The notes beneath the pieces are model-generated. The model did not search any database. It was not told the origin of the DNA and worked only from the letters and a program-made list of their open reading frames with translations. This document shows, in pieces, positions 8,988 to 18,046 of a stretch of DNA of 64,000 nucleotides. A program made the translations under genes and the position numbers. Each line of letters opens with the position of its first letter. Position 1 is the stretch's first letter. The stretch lies in the NCBI GenBank assembly GCA_900016675.1, contig LN483072.1:620001-684000 (forward strand), in the 5' to 3' direction. Origin of the DNA: Arthrobacter saudimassiliensis (lineage in GTDB: Bacteria; Actinomycetota; Actinomycetes; Actinomycetales; Micrococcaceae).

Positions 8988-10553
8988 TTGCTGCGACGCT
9001 GGAAGTCCGCGTCGCTGCGGTCACAGCTGGTCGCCATCATGGTGGTCCTGATGGTCGTCACCGTCACGATCACCGGGGTGGCGACCATCACCGTCCTGCG
9101 CCAGATCCTGGTGACCCGCCTGGACAGCGACATCGGCGACAACGCCCAGGCGGTGCTGCGGTACCTGCTCTCCGACGCTGAGGCCACCGAGCCGACGTTG
9201 TTCCAGTACTACGGCCAGTACCTGAACGAAGACGGCAGCTACGGCCCCGCCACCCACAGCGCCGCCGGAATGGACGCGCCCGTCATCCCGAACTACACGC
9301 GCGACGAGGCCCTGGCCACCAACCAGGAGGGATTCGACGTCCGCGGCACCGCCCTGAACAGCAAGGGCTGGCGGGTGCGGGTCTACGCCGTCGAAAACCT
9401 GCCCGGCTCGATCGCCGTCGCGGTCCGCCTGGACGGCGTCGCTGAAACCGTGGACGAGGCCGCCTCCCTGGTCTTCTCCGTCGGCCTGCTGGGCACGCTC
9501 GGCGCCACCGGCGTCGCCTACTGGGCGGTGACCCGCCAGTTCCGGCCGCTGCGGCAGGTGGAAAAGACCGCGGCGGCGATTGCCGCCGGCGATCTCTCCC
9601 GCCGGGTCGACGTCGGCAACCCGGCCACCGAGATCGGGCGGCTGTCGCGCTCCCTCAACGCCATGCTGGCGCACATCGAGCGGGCCTTCGCCGCCCGCAC
9701 CCAGTCCGAGGAACGGATGCGCCGCTTCGTGCAGGACGCCTCCCACGAGCTGCGCACCCCGCTGGTGACCATCCGCGGCTTCTCCGAGCTCTACCGGCAC
9801 GGCGCCCTGCAGAAGCCCGAGGACGTGGCCGCTGCGATGGGCCGGATCGAGAGCGAGGCCAAGCGGATGGGCCAGCTGGTGGAGGACCTGCTCACGCTGG
9901 CCCGCATCGACGAGCAGCGGCCGCTGGAGATGGCTCCCGTGGACCTGATGATCCTGGGCACCGACGCCGCCTTTGACGCCCGTGCCAGCGCTCCGAACCG
10001 GGAGATCAGGGTCATCGGCCTGGACGGCAACGGCCCGCGCAGCGCGCCCACCCTGGGCGACGAGGCGCGGCTGCGCCAGGTCGTCGCCAACCTCATGACC
10101 AACGCCCTGCGCTACACCCCCGACGGCTCGCCCATCGAAATCGCCGTCGGCGTCGCTCCGGTCATCCACGACCGGATGGATGCCGTGCTGGAGGTGAGGG
10201 ACCACGGGCCGGGCATCTCGGAGGAGGACGCGGCCCGGGTCTTCGAACGGTTCTACCGGGCGGATTCCTCCCGCCAGCGTGAGACCGGCGGCACGGGCCT
10301 GGGCCTGGCCATCGTGGCCGCCCTCGTGGCCCAGCAGGACGGCACCGTCCGCCTCAGCGAAACCGAAGGCGGTGGCGCCACCATGTCCATCCGCCTGCCG
10401 TACCACCCTGCCGAGCCCGCGCCCGCCGGCGACGACGACGAGGGGGACGACGGCGGAGACGGCAGGGACGGCGACGGCGGCGATCCGGAGGCCGGCGGCG
10501 CACAGCGCCGTGGCGGCCGCGGCGGCGCCTTCGGCCGGGGCCCGCGCCGCTGA
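8988..10553 (+). CDS. Two-component sensor histidine kinase
   Basis: This 521-residue membrane kinase has transmembrane segments at about 13-37 and 158-180 around an extracellular sensing region of roughly 120 residues with no recognised fold. It continues with HAMP (181-233), the H-box with His253 in ASHELRTPL, an N box (LMTNALRYTPDG), a G1 box (DHGPGI) and a G2 box (GGTGLGLAIV). The start is TTG. The last 45 residues are a low-complexity acidic and Gly/Arg-rich tail beyond the ATPase domain, which is unusual for the family. It should phosphorylate the response regulator encoded immediately upstream. Confidence 0.93.
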   Translation: MLRRWKSASLRSQLVAIMVVLMVVTVTITGVATITVLRQILVTRLDSDIGDNAQAVLRYLLSDAEATEPTLFQYYGQYLNEDGSYGPATHSAAGMDAPVIPNYTRDEALATNQEGFDVRGTALNSKGWRVRVYAVENLPGSIAVAVRLDGVAETVDEAASLVFSVGLLGTLGATGVAYWAVTRQFRPLRQVEKTAAAIAAGDLSRRVDVGNPATEIGRLSRSLNAMLAHIERAFAARTQSEERMRRFVQDASHELRTPLVTIRGFSELYRHGALQKPEDVAAAMGRIESEAKRMGQLVEDLLTLARIDEQRPLEMAPVDLMILGTDAAFDARASAPNREIRVIGLDGNGPRSAPTLGDEARLRQVVANLMTNALRYTPDGSPIEIAVGVAPVIHDRMDAVLEVRDHGPGISEEDAARVFERFYRADSSRQRETGGTGLGLAIVAALVAQQDGTVRLSETEGGGATMSIRLPYHPAEPAPAGDDDEGDDGGDGRDGDGGDPEAGGAQRRGGRGGAFGRGPRR

Positions 10554-10693
10554 CCGGGCTTCTCCCCGGCGGCGGTCCTCCACAGGCACCAGTGCCGGTT
10601 TCCGCGTCCACAGCTGGCCGCTGACCGCCGGGTCGCCCTCCTTCCCGTGCTTACCGTTGCTCCATCCGGGCACGGCTCACGAGGAGGAACAAG

Positions 10694-10984
10694 ATGGCAC
10701 TTATCCAGGTCGACAGCGACGTCCTGATCGCCCGCAGTGCGGAGGTGCAGGGCACCATCGACCGGCTGCAGGCGGAGATCAACGGCATGCAGTCCGGGCT
10801 TCAGGCCCTGGCCGACAGCTGGCAGGGCCAGGCATCGGCAAACTTCCAGTCCGTGGTGGCCGAATGGCGGGCCACGCAGGCACAGGTCGAGGAGTCCCTG
10901 GCCAGCATCAACCAGGCCCTGCGGTTCGCCTCGGAGCAGTATGCCGAGACGGAGGCGGCGAACACCGCCCTGTTCCGGTACTGA
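10694..10984 (+). CDS. WXG100 (ESAT-6-like) protein
   Basis: This 96-residue helical-hairpin protein has the central WQG turn (SWQGQASANFQSVVAEW) of the WXG100 family. These proteins are substrates of the ESX/type VII secretion system and usually occur in pairs beside an EccC ATPase. Here it stands alone: the neighbours are a two-component system and groEL, and no EccC, EccB or second WXG gene is in the window. The C-terminus YAETEAANTALFRY carries a Y-x-x-x-D/E-like pattern (YAETE), consistent with a secretion signal. A strong AGGAGGAA site precedes the ATG. Export through a distant system is inference. Confidence 0.88.
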   Translation: MALIQVDSDVLIARSAEVQGTIDRLQAEINGMQSGLQALADSWQGQASANFQSVVAEWRATQAQVEESLASINQALRFASEQYAETEAANTALFRY

Positions 10985-11025
10985 CGGCACCGATCGGAAC
11001 GTCCCGACGGCACCAACGGAACGCG

Positions 11026-11061
11026 AAAAGGCGCGGCACCCTGACGGGTGCCGCGCCTTTT
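11026..11061. terminator. Bidirectional terminator between WXG100 and groEL
   Basis: A perfect 16-bp stem around a TGAC loop starts with AAAAGGCGCGG and ends with CCGCGCCTTTT. It therefore gives a T-run on either strand and can terminate both converging genes. Confidence 0.9.
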
Positions 11062-11097
11062 CAGTGACGCGTCAGCGGAGCATGTCCGCGGCGGGGA

Positions 11098-12852
<1,755 letters not shown>

Positions 12853-12891
12853 TCACCCCGGTGGCCTGCGGGTTCACTCAACACCACCGAC

Positions 12892-12918
12892 TTAGCAGTC
12901 GTCCGGTAAGAGTGCTAA
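12892..12918 (-). promoter_or_regulatory. CIRCE element, promoter-distal of two copies (nearer groEL)
   Basis: Read toward groEL, this is TTAGCACTC, nine bases, then GACTGCTAA. One base differs from the HrcA consensus TTAGCACTC-N9-GAGTGCTAA. The rest of the 342-nt interval between groEL and the small cold-shock gene holds the second CIRCE and a long GC-rich groEL leader with nothing else recognisable. Confidence 0.85.
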
Positions 12919-12926
12919 GTCAATAA

Positions 12927-12953
12927 TTAGCACTCCCGCCACTTGAGTGCAAG
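12927..12953 (-). promoter_or_regulatory. CIRCE element, upstream copy
   Basis: Read toward groEL, this is CTTGCACTC, nine bases, then GAGTGCTAA. The right arm is perfect and the left arm has two mismatches. It is centred 35 bp from the other copy. A TTGCAC/TAATTA pair with 17-nt spacing lies within and just after it and may be the promoter, though the -10 match is weak. Confidence 0.85.
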
Positions 12954-13077
12954 CGATCCGGAAAAGGTGCCCCGGACAGCCGGAGGGGACGCCGGGTTTC
13001 CCCGGCGCCCCCTAGTGCCGCCTCTTCAGAAACGCCGCCCGACGGTGTCACCACTGCAGCGGGCGCCGTCGTCCAAC

Positions 13078-13284
13078 CTAGGAAAGGGCCCTGACGTCCT
13101 CCGCCTGGGGGCCCTTCTGTCCCTGTCCGATCTGGAACTCCACCCGCTGGCCTTCCTCGAGGGTGCGGTACCCCGTTGCCTGGATGGCTGACCAGTGGAC
13201 AAAGACATCGGTCTGGGCCTCATCGACCGTGATGAACCCGTACCCTTTCTCCCCGTTGAACCATTTGACGATCCCCTGCGCCAT
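13078..13284 (-). CDS. Cold-shock protein CspA
   Basis: This is a 68-residue single-domain RNA chaperone with RNP1 KGYGFI at 13-18 and RNP2 VFVHWS at 27-32, opening with [13 protein letters not shown]. Its length and sequence are those of the major actinobacterial CspA, which melts mRNA structure in the cytosol. The frame is open further upstream, but the ATG preceded by ATTGGAGAAACAC is the obvious start. A leader of about 130-200 nt separates it from the LytR_C gene; long 5' leaders are usual for csp genes and control their cold induction. Confidence 0.95.
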   Translation of the reverse strand: MAQGIVKWFNGEKGYGFITVDEAQTDVFVHWSAIQATGYRTLEEGQRVEFQIGQGQKGPQAEDVRALS

Positions 13285-13491
13285 GTGTTTCTCCAATTTC
13301 TTGTTCCCCGCGCCGCGGCCCTGCTGGCCGCGGTAAAGAATGGCCGAAGTTACTGCGGAAAGACGGGCGAAAACGCGACGTAATTCAGCTGGCCCCGCGG
13401 CTGGCAACACTCTAGCCAGCGCCGCGGAGGCTGCACACGGAGGAATTGGAATGTTATGGAGATTTAACGAAAGGGTTTCCCCTCCCGCCGG

Positions 13492-14130
13492 TTACCGGAA
13501 ACCCGGACCGGCCGCGACGGTGACGTAATCAAAGCCCGGCGACTGGACCGCGGGAATGCCCAGCAGGGTCCCCAGCGCCTCGGCGTTGATCCGCTGTTCC
13601 TCGGAGGTGTAGAACACCGCGGACCCCTGGAGCGGCTGGCCCTGCCAGTTCCCGACCTGGGCGGTGGTCCAGCCGTCCTGCCCGATGCGGCCGGAGATGC
13701 TGGCGCCGAGCCCGCCCACGGTGGTTCCGTTCAGCACCACCACCGGCTGCGTGCGGTCCGGCTGCGGGGCCGGTTCTTCGCTCGGCTCAGGGGCCGGCTC
13801 CCCGGTGGGCTCAGGGTCCGCTGCGGGGGACCCGGTGTCCCCGGTCTCCGGTGCCTCGGTGCCTTCCGGCGTCGCACCCGCGTCGGCCGTCGGGGATTCC
13901 TCCGCTGCGGCCGCGGTGGGCGACTCGGCCGGCGCAGGCGCGCTGGCTCCGATGCCGAGCCGCGGCAGGACGAAATAGGCGGCAAGGCCCACGATCAGGG
14001 CCAGCACACCCACGGTAATGAGCAGGCCCAGCCCATTGGAGCGTGCCGGAATCAGCCGCTCACGGTGCACGCCCTGCCGGGCGGAGGACTCGGGAACCTT
14101 ATCGAATTCATCCCGCGGGTACTTGCTCAT
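13492..14130 (-). CDS. Membrane-anchored LytR C-terminal domain protein
   Basis: This 212-residue protein has a short cytoplasmic N-terminus, one transmembrane helix at about 33-55 and a long Pro/Glu/Ala-rich extracytoplasmic linker (about 60-125). A LytR_C-like domain follows, starting at QPVVVLNGTTVGGLGASISG and ending with VQSPGFDYVTVAAGPGFR. It lacks the LytR-CpsA-Psr catalytic domain, so it is a stand-alone LytR_C protein, probably in cell-wall polymer biology, though its biochemical role is not known. The DUF3263 gene lies 32 nt upstream on the same strand and is probably cotranscribed. Confidence 0.88.
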   Translation of the reverse strand: MSKYPRDEFDKVPESSARQGVHRERLIPARSNGLGLLITVGVLALIVGLAAYFVLPRLGIGASAPAPAESPTAAAAEESPTADAGATPEGTEAPETGDTGSPAADPEPTGEPAPEPSEEPAPQPDRTQPVVVLNGTTVGGLGASISGRIGQDGWTTAQVGNWQGQPLQGSAVFYTSEEQRINAEALGTLLGIPAVQSPGFDYVTVAAGPGFR

Positions 14131-14162
14131 CGGGTCTTTCAGTCCTGTCTTCAGGAGCGGAT

Positions 14163-14465
14163 TCAGGCGTCGGTGCCCAGGCGGCGCGCACTGCGGGCGC
14201 GCTGGCGGGTCGTACGCAGTCTACGCAATCTCTTGACCAGCATCGGGTCGTGCGCCAGAGCCTCTTCCGTATCGATGAGCGCGTTGAGGATCTGGTAATA
14301 GCGGGTGGCGGAGAGGCCGAAAAGCTCGCGGATTGCCTGTTCCTTTGCGCCCGCGTATTTCCACCAGGCACGTTCGACGGCGAGCATCTGCTGCTCCTGC
14401 GCAGTGAGCGGGCTCTCGGGATCGACCGCGTCCTCCAACGAAAAGGCCTCGGCCGGCTGTGCCAC
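14163..14465 (-). CDS. DUF3263 domain-containing protein
   Basis: This small actinobacterial protein carries DUF3263: LTAQEQQMLAVERAWWKYAG followed by the helix-turn-helix-like KEQAIRELFGLSATRYYQIL and LNALIDTEEALAHDPMLVKR. The pattern looks like a sigma-factor or HTH DNA-binding domain, so a regulatory role is plausible but unproved. The C-terminus is very basic. GTG at codon 6 of the longer frame is preceded by AAGGGAG at good spacing and gives a 100-residue protein; a GTG 15 nt further upstream is possible. It precedes the LytR_C gene. Confidence 0.8.
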   Translation of the reverse strand: MAQPAEAFSLEDAVDPESPLTAQEQQMLAVERAWWKYAGAKEQAIRELFGLSATRYYQILNALIDTEEALAHDPMLVKRLRRLRTTRQRARSARRLGTDA

Positions 14466-14600
14466 GCGCTCTCCCTTCACTGTCGGACGACGCCGCTGTT
14501 CCGGCGCCCGGTTCAATGCTAGTCCGGAAATCACAGGCTTGTCATTCCGCCGTGGCCCGGGCCGGGCCCACGCGACGGCGGCCGGGGCTATGGTTCCAAT

Positions 14601-15098
14601 ATGGGAAAGAACCACGGCCCTGCCGCCTCCACGGCTGCGTTGAGGCTGATCACGATGGCCCTGCTCGGCGTGCTGATGCTCACCGCGTGCATGCCCCGGG
14701 ACCCGGACGAAACTCTCGACAGGGTCCGGGGCGGGGAGCTGCGGGTCGGCATTTCGCACAATCCCCCCTTCACCTCCATTGCCGGCGACGAGCCCACCGG
14801 GTCCGAGGTGGACCTCGTCCTCCGTTTCGCCGAGCAGCTGGGGGCCGAGGTCGCCTGGCATGCGGCCGGTGAAGAGGCGCTGATGGACCAGTTGAAGGAG
14901 GGGCAGCTGGACCTGGTCATCGGCGGCCTGAGCGAGCAAAGCCCGTGGACGGACAAGGCGGCGCTGAGCGCCCCGTACGGCACCTCGACGGGCGCCGACG
15001 GCAAGGAGCGGAAGATGGTCATGGCAGCCGCACTCGGAGAAAACGCCTTCCTGATGGAGCTCGAAGCGTTTCTCGCCGACCACGGGGAGGGCAAGTGA
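14601..15098 (+). CDS. One-lobed solute-binding (SBP_bac_3-like) lipoprotein
   Basis: This 165-residue predicted lipoprotein has a signal peptide ending in the lipobox LTAC with Cys30. Residues 45-120 (GGELRVGISHNPPFTSIAGD, GSEVDLVLRFAEQLGAEVAW, LKEGQLDLVIGGLSEQSPWT) match lobe 1 of family 3 solute-binding proteins. The family is normally about 230-280 residues. Here lobe 2 is missing, yet the last 20 residues (LGENAFLMELEAFLADHG) resemble the family's C-terminal helix, as if the second lobe had been cut out. The stop overlaps the start of the next gene (GTGA), so the two are translationally coupled. No Shine-Dalgarno sequence is visible. Confidence 0.78.
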   Translation: MGKNHGPAASTAALRLITMALLGVLMLTACMPRDPDETLDRVRGGELRVGISHNPPFTSIAGDEPTGSEVDLVLRFAEQLGAEVAWHAAGEEALMDQLKEGQLDLVIGGLSEQSPWTDKAALSAPYGTSTGADGKERKMVMAAALGENAFLMELEAFLADHGEGK

Positions 15099-16102
15099 CT
15101 GCACGCTTCGGGCGCACCGAACTGCCGGAGGAGGAAGCCGCCGTCCTGCGCCGGGCGGTGCGCCTGGAGTGGCTGACCATCGGGGTGCTCGCCGTCACCG
15201 TCACCCTGGTCTTCCTGGTGATGGGCAGCTCGCAGGCCATGCGGGCCGCGGGCATCGAGGACCTGCTCTCGATCATCCCGCCCCTGGCGTTCCTGCTCGC
15301 GGTCCGGATTGTCGCGCGGGCGCCCAACGAACGCTATCCGTACGGCTACCACCGGTCCATCGGCGTCGCGCACCTGGTGGCGGCGGTGGCGCTGGTCGCC
15401 ATGGGTGGCTTCCTGATCTACGACTCCGTCACCAGCCTGCTCACCGGGGAACGCCCGCCCATCGGCTCGATCGAGCTGTTCGGCACCACGCTGTGGCTGG
15501 GATGGCTGATGATCGCGGTCATGGTGGTGACGGGGATTCCGCCGGTGTTCCTGGGCCGGGCCAAGATGAAGCTGGCCAAACGGCTGCACAACAAGGTCCT
15601 GTACGCCGACGCCGACATGAACCGTGCCGACTGGATGACCTCGGCCGGCACCATCGTGGGCGTGGCGGGCATCGGCCTGGGCTTCTGGTGGACGGACTCC
15701 GCCGCGGCCCTGTTCATCGCCGCGGGCATCCTGCGGGACGGACTGCGGAACATGCGGGCGGCCATCACCGATCTGATGGACACCCGGGCCACCACCTTTG
15801 ACGACCACAGCCCGCATCCGCTGGCCGGCGAGGTCAACCGCTACCTGCTCGGCCTGCCCTGGGTCGCCGCGGCCGGCACCCGTATGCGGGACCAGGGCCA
15901 CGTCTTCCACGTGGAGGCCTTCGTGGTGCCGGTGGACGGCGAGCTCACCGTGGGGCGGCTGAACGCCGCGCGCGCCGGGTGCATGGAGCTGGACTGGAAA
16001 CTGCGGGACACCGTGCTGGTCCCCGTCCCGGAGCTGCCGGAGGAAGTAGGCGGCAGCGGAGGGGTCCGGCAGGGCGGCAGCGAGGATACCCACGAGGCAT
16101 GA
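15095..16102 (+). CDS. CDF-like cation transporter, atypical metal site
   Basis: This 335-residue membrane protein of the cation diffusion facilitator fold has about six transmembrane segments, the YPYGYHR loop after the second and a C-terminal cytoplasmic domain with [16 protein letters not shown]. In typical CDF proteins the site-A motifs are HxxxD in helices 2 and 5. Aligned by eye, helix 2 reads AAGIEDLLS and helix 5 [13 protein letters not shown], so both histidines are replaced. The substrate may therefore not be zinc. GTG is the start, overlapping the stop of the one-lobed lipoprotein gene by 4 nt. Confidence 0.82.
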   Translation: MTARFGRTELPEEEAAVLRRAVRLEWLTIGVLAVTVTLVFLVMGSSQAMRAAGIEDLLSIIPPLAFLLAVRIVARAPNERYPYGYHRSIGVAHLVAAVALVAMGGFLIYDSVTSLLTGERPPIGSIELFGTTLWLGWLMIAVMVVTGIPPVFLGRAKMKLAKRLHNKVLYADADMNRADWMTSAGTIVGVAGIGLGFWWTDSAAALFIAAGILRDGLRNMRAAITDLMDTRATTFDDHSPHPLAGEVNRYLLGLPWVAAAGTRMRDQGHVFHVEAFVVPVDGELTVGRLNAARAGCMELDWKLRDTVLVPVPELPEEVGGSGGVRQGGSEDTHEA

Positions 16103-16193
16103 GCGCCCCTGCCGACTCCGGCAGCGGTCCGGGCGGGTCGGCACGGGAGGCCGCAAACTGTCTTTTCCCGCCGGTTTGACCAAGACTGGTGGG

Positions 16194-17084
16194 GTGAGCA
16201 CCACCAACCAGCCCGCACTGTTCGACCTCCCCGTTCCCTCCGGCTCGGGCGGCAACGGCCGGCCGAGCCAGGCGGCGTCGGGCGGCGGGTCGGCTCCCGC
16301 CCGGCCGCCGCGGGGAGCCTGGACCCCGAACGGCCGGGAGGCCGCGCCGACGGCGTTCCCCCTCGCCGCGGTGGAGACCGCCGGGGACGCCGACCCGATG
16401 GCCGGCCTGGCCCCGGACTGGGCCGAAGCCCTGGCCCCGGTGGCCGGAAAGATCCGTTCCCTGCTGGCTGAACTCGCCGCGGAGCGCGACGCCGGAGCCG
16501 GTATCCTGCCCGCCCCCGGGAACATCCTGCGGGCCTTCACCCGTCCGCTGTCCGGGGTGAAGGTGCTGCTGCTGGGCCAGGACCCGTACCCCACGCCCGG
16601 GCACGCCGTCGGCCTGTCCTTCTCCGTGGACGCCGCCGTCCGGCCGCTGCCGCGAAGCCTCGGCAACATCTACCGTGAGCTGAAGGCGGACCTGGACATC
16701 GACCCGCCCGCCCACGGCGACCTCTCCGCCTGGGCCGACCAAGGCGTGCTGCTGATGAACCGGGTCCTCACCGTGGAAGCGGGCAACGCCGGGTCCCACC
16801 GCGGCCGCGGATGGGAGGAGATCACTTCCCTCGCAGTCGAGGCCGTGGCCTCCCGAAAGCTGGCCGACGGCAGCCACGCCCCGCTGGTGGCGATCCTCTG
16901 GGGCCGGGACGCGCAGTCCGTGGTCCCGCTGCTGCACGGGGCTCCGCGGATCGAATCCGTACACCCCAGCCCGCTGTCGGCCTCCAAGGGTTTCTTCGGA
17001 TCCCGGCCCTTCAGCCGGACCAACATGCTGCTCAAGGCCCAGGGCGCAACACCGGTGGACTGGCGCCTCGAAGCGGTACGGTAG
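16194..17084 (+). CDS. ung: Uracil-DNA glycosylase, family 1
   Basis: This cytosolic base-excision repair enzyme removes uracil from DNA. The 296-residue protein has a Pro/Gly-rich N-terminal extension of about 75 residues before the catalytic domain. The water-activating loop GQDPYP is at 128-133 with Asp130, and the DNA-intercalating HPSPLSA loop begins at His257; both are signatures of family 1 enzymes. The segment [23 protein letters not shown] also matches. GTG at codon 7 of a TTG-initiated frame is taken as the start because GGTGGG lies just upstream; the TTG remains possible. Confidence 0.93.
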   Translation: MSTTNQPALFDLPVPSGSGGNGRPSQAASGGGSAPARPPRGAWTPNGREAAPTAFPLAAVETAGDADPMAGLAPDWAEALAPVAGKIRSLLAELAAERDAGAGILPAPGNILRAFTRPLSGVKVLLLGQDPYPTPGHAVGLSFSVDAAVRPLPRSLGNIYRELKADLDIDPPAHGDLSAWADQGVLLMNRVLTVEAGNAGSHRGRGWEEITSLAVEAVASRKLADGSHAPLVAILWGRDAQSVVPLLHGAPRIESVHPSPLSASKGFFGSRPFSRTNMLLKAQGATPVDWRLEAVR

Positions 17085-17119
17085 AGGCAAATCCCCCGCG
17101 ATGCTAGGAGATCCACCGC

Positions 17120-17965
17120 GTGCCCGCTGAGCCTCTTTCCCCGCCCCCGGGCGCTGCCCGGCGGCCTGCCCGTCCCCTGGTGTTCCTGGAAGTGCTGCGG
17201 CGCGAGCAGCTGACCCCGCACATGGTGCGGATCGTGGCCGGCGGACCGAACTTCTTCCGGTTCCAGCCCAAGGACTGCACGGACTCCTACTGCAAGATCT
17301 GGTTCGGGCCGGACGGCCGGCCGGTTCCGGAGGGCGCGGACCTGGAGCAGATGCGCGCGGATTCACCGCGTGAACAGTGGCCGGTGTCCCGCACCTACAC
17401 CATCCGCTGGGTGGATACCGAGGCCGCGGAACTGGCCATCGATTTCGTCGTGCATGGCGACGAGGGCATTGCCGGGCCCTGGGCCGACTCCGCCCGGCCC
17501 GGCGACACCCTGAGCTTCTCCGGCCCGGGAGGCGCGTTCACCATCGATCCCGAGGCGGACTGGTACTTCTTCGCCGCGGACGAGTCGGCGCTGCCGGCCA
17601 CCGCCGCCGCCCTGGAGGCGCTGCCGGCCGCCGCCGTCGGGCAGGCCTTTTTGGAGGTGCAGGGCCCGGCGGACCGGCAGGTCCTGCGCGCCCCGGAAGG
17701 CGTGCAGCTGCACTGGCTCTACCGCGACGAGGACCCGGCTCCGGGCCTGCTCGCCCGGTCCGTCGCCGCGGCTCCGTGGCGTGAGGGCACGGTGCAGGTG
17801 TTTGCCCACGGCGAGCGGGAGGCCATGAAGGCGCTGCGTGATGTTTTCTTCAGCCACCGGGGCCTGGAACGGTCCCGGGTCTCGCTGTCCGGCTACTGGG
17901 CCGCCGGACGGACCGAAGACGCCTTCCAGGCGGAAAAGCGGACTCCGGTCGGCAAAATTCTCTGA
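17120..17965 (+). CDS. Siderophore-interacting protein (FAD-dependent ferric reductase)
   Basis: This 281-residue flavoprotein belongs to the SIP/ViuB family, which reduces ferric siderophores in the cytosol to release iron. The N-terminal FAD-binding barrel contains SRTYTIRWVD, the RxYT flavin motif, and GPGGAFTIDPEADWYFFAAD joins it to the C-terminal SIP domain. The protein ends SLSGYWAAGRTEDAFQAEKR, typical of the family. The GTG start is preceded by TAGGAG. It lies 35 nt after ung; no siderophore transporter is adjacent. Confidence 0.92.
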   Translation: MPAEPLSPPPGAARRPARPLVFLEVLRREQLTPHMVRIVAGGPNFFRFQPKDCTDSYCKIWFGPDGRPVPEGADLEQMRADSPREQWPVSRTYTIRWVDTEAAELAIDFVVHGDEGIAGPWADSARPGDTLSFSGPGGAFTIDPEADWYFFAADESALPATAAALEALPAAAVGQAFLEVQGPADRQVLRAPEGVQLHWLYRDEDPAPGLLARSVAAAPWREGTVQVFAHGEREAMKALRDVFFSHRGLERSRVSLSGYWAAGRTEDAFQAEKRTPVGKIL

Positions 17966-17988
17966 CTCCCCGATGAAACTCCCCGACG

Positions 17989-18028
17989 AAAGAGGCGTCC
18001 GTTCCCCGTGGGGAACGGACGCCTCTTT
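17989..18028. terminator. Bidirectional terminator after the siderophore-interacting gene
   Basis: The 19-bp arms start with AAAGAGGCGTCC and end with GGACGCCTCTTT, nearly perfect and with a very tight GT top. They leave T-runs on both strands, so the hairpin can end both this gene and the converging thrE-like gene. Confidence 0.9.
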
Positions 18029-18046
18029 CTTGTTGGTCGCAGCGGG

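Noticed and set aside
10570..10610. Two TCCACA motifs resembling DnaA boxes
   Set aside because: They lack the TTAT half, are not clustered with others, and the region is not AT-rich or near dnaA.
12910..12935. A palindrome GAGTGCTAA-N8-TTAGCACTC, first taken as a single CIRCE
   Set aside because: The arms are in the wrong order for CIRCE. It is formed by the inner arms of two correctly oriented CIRCE elements.
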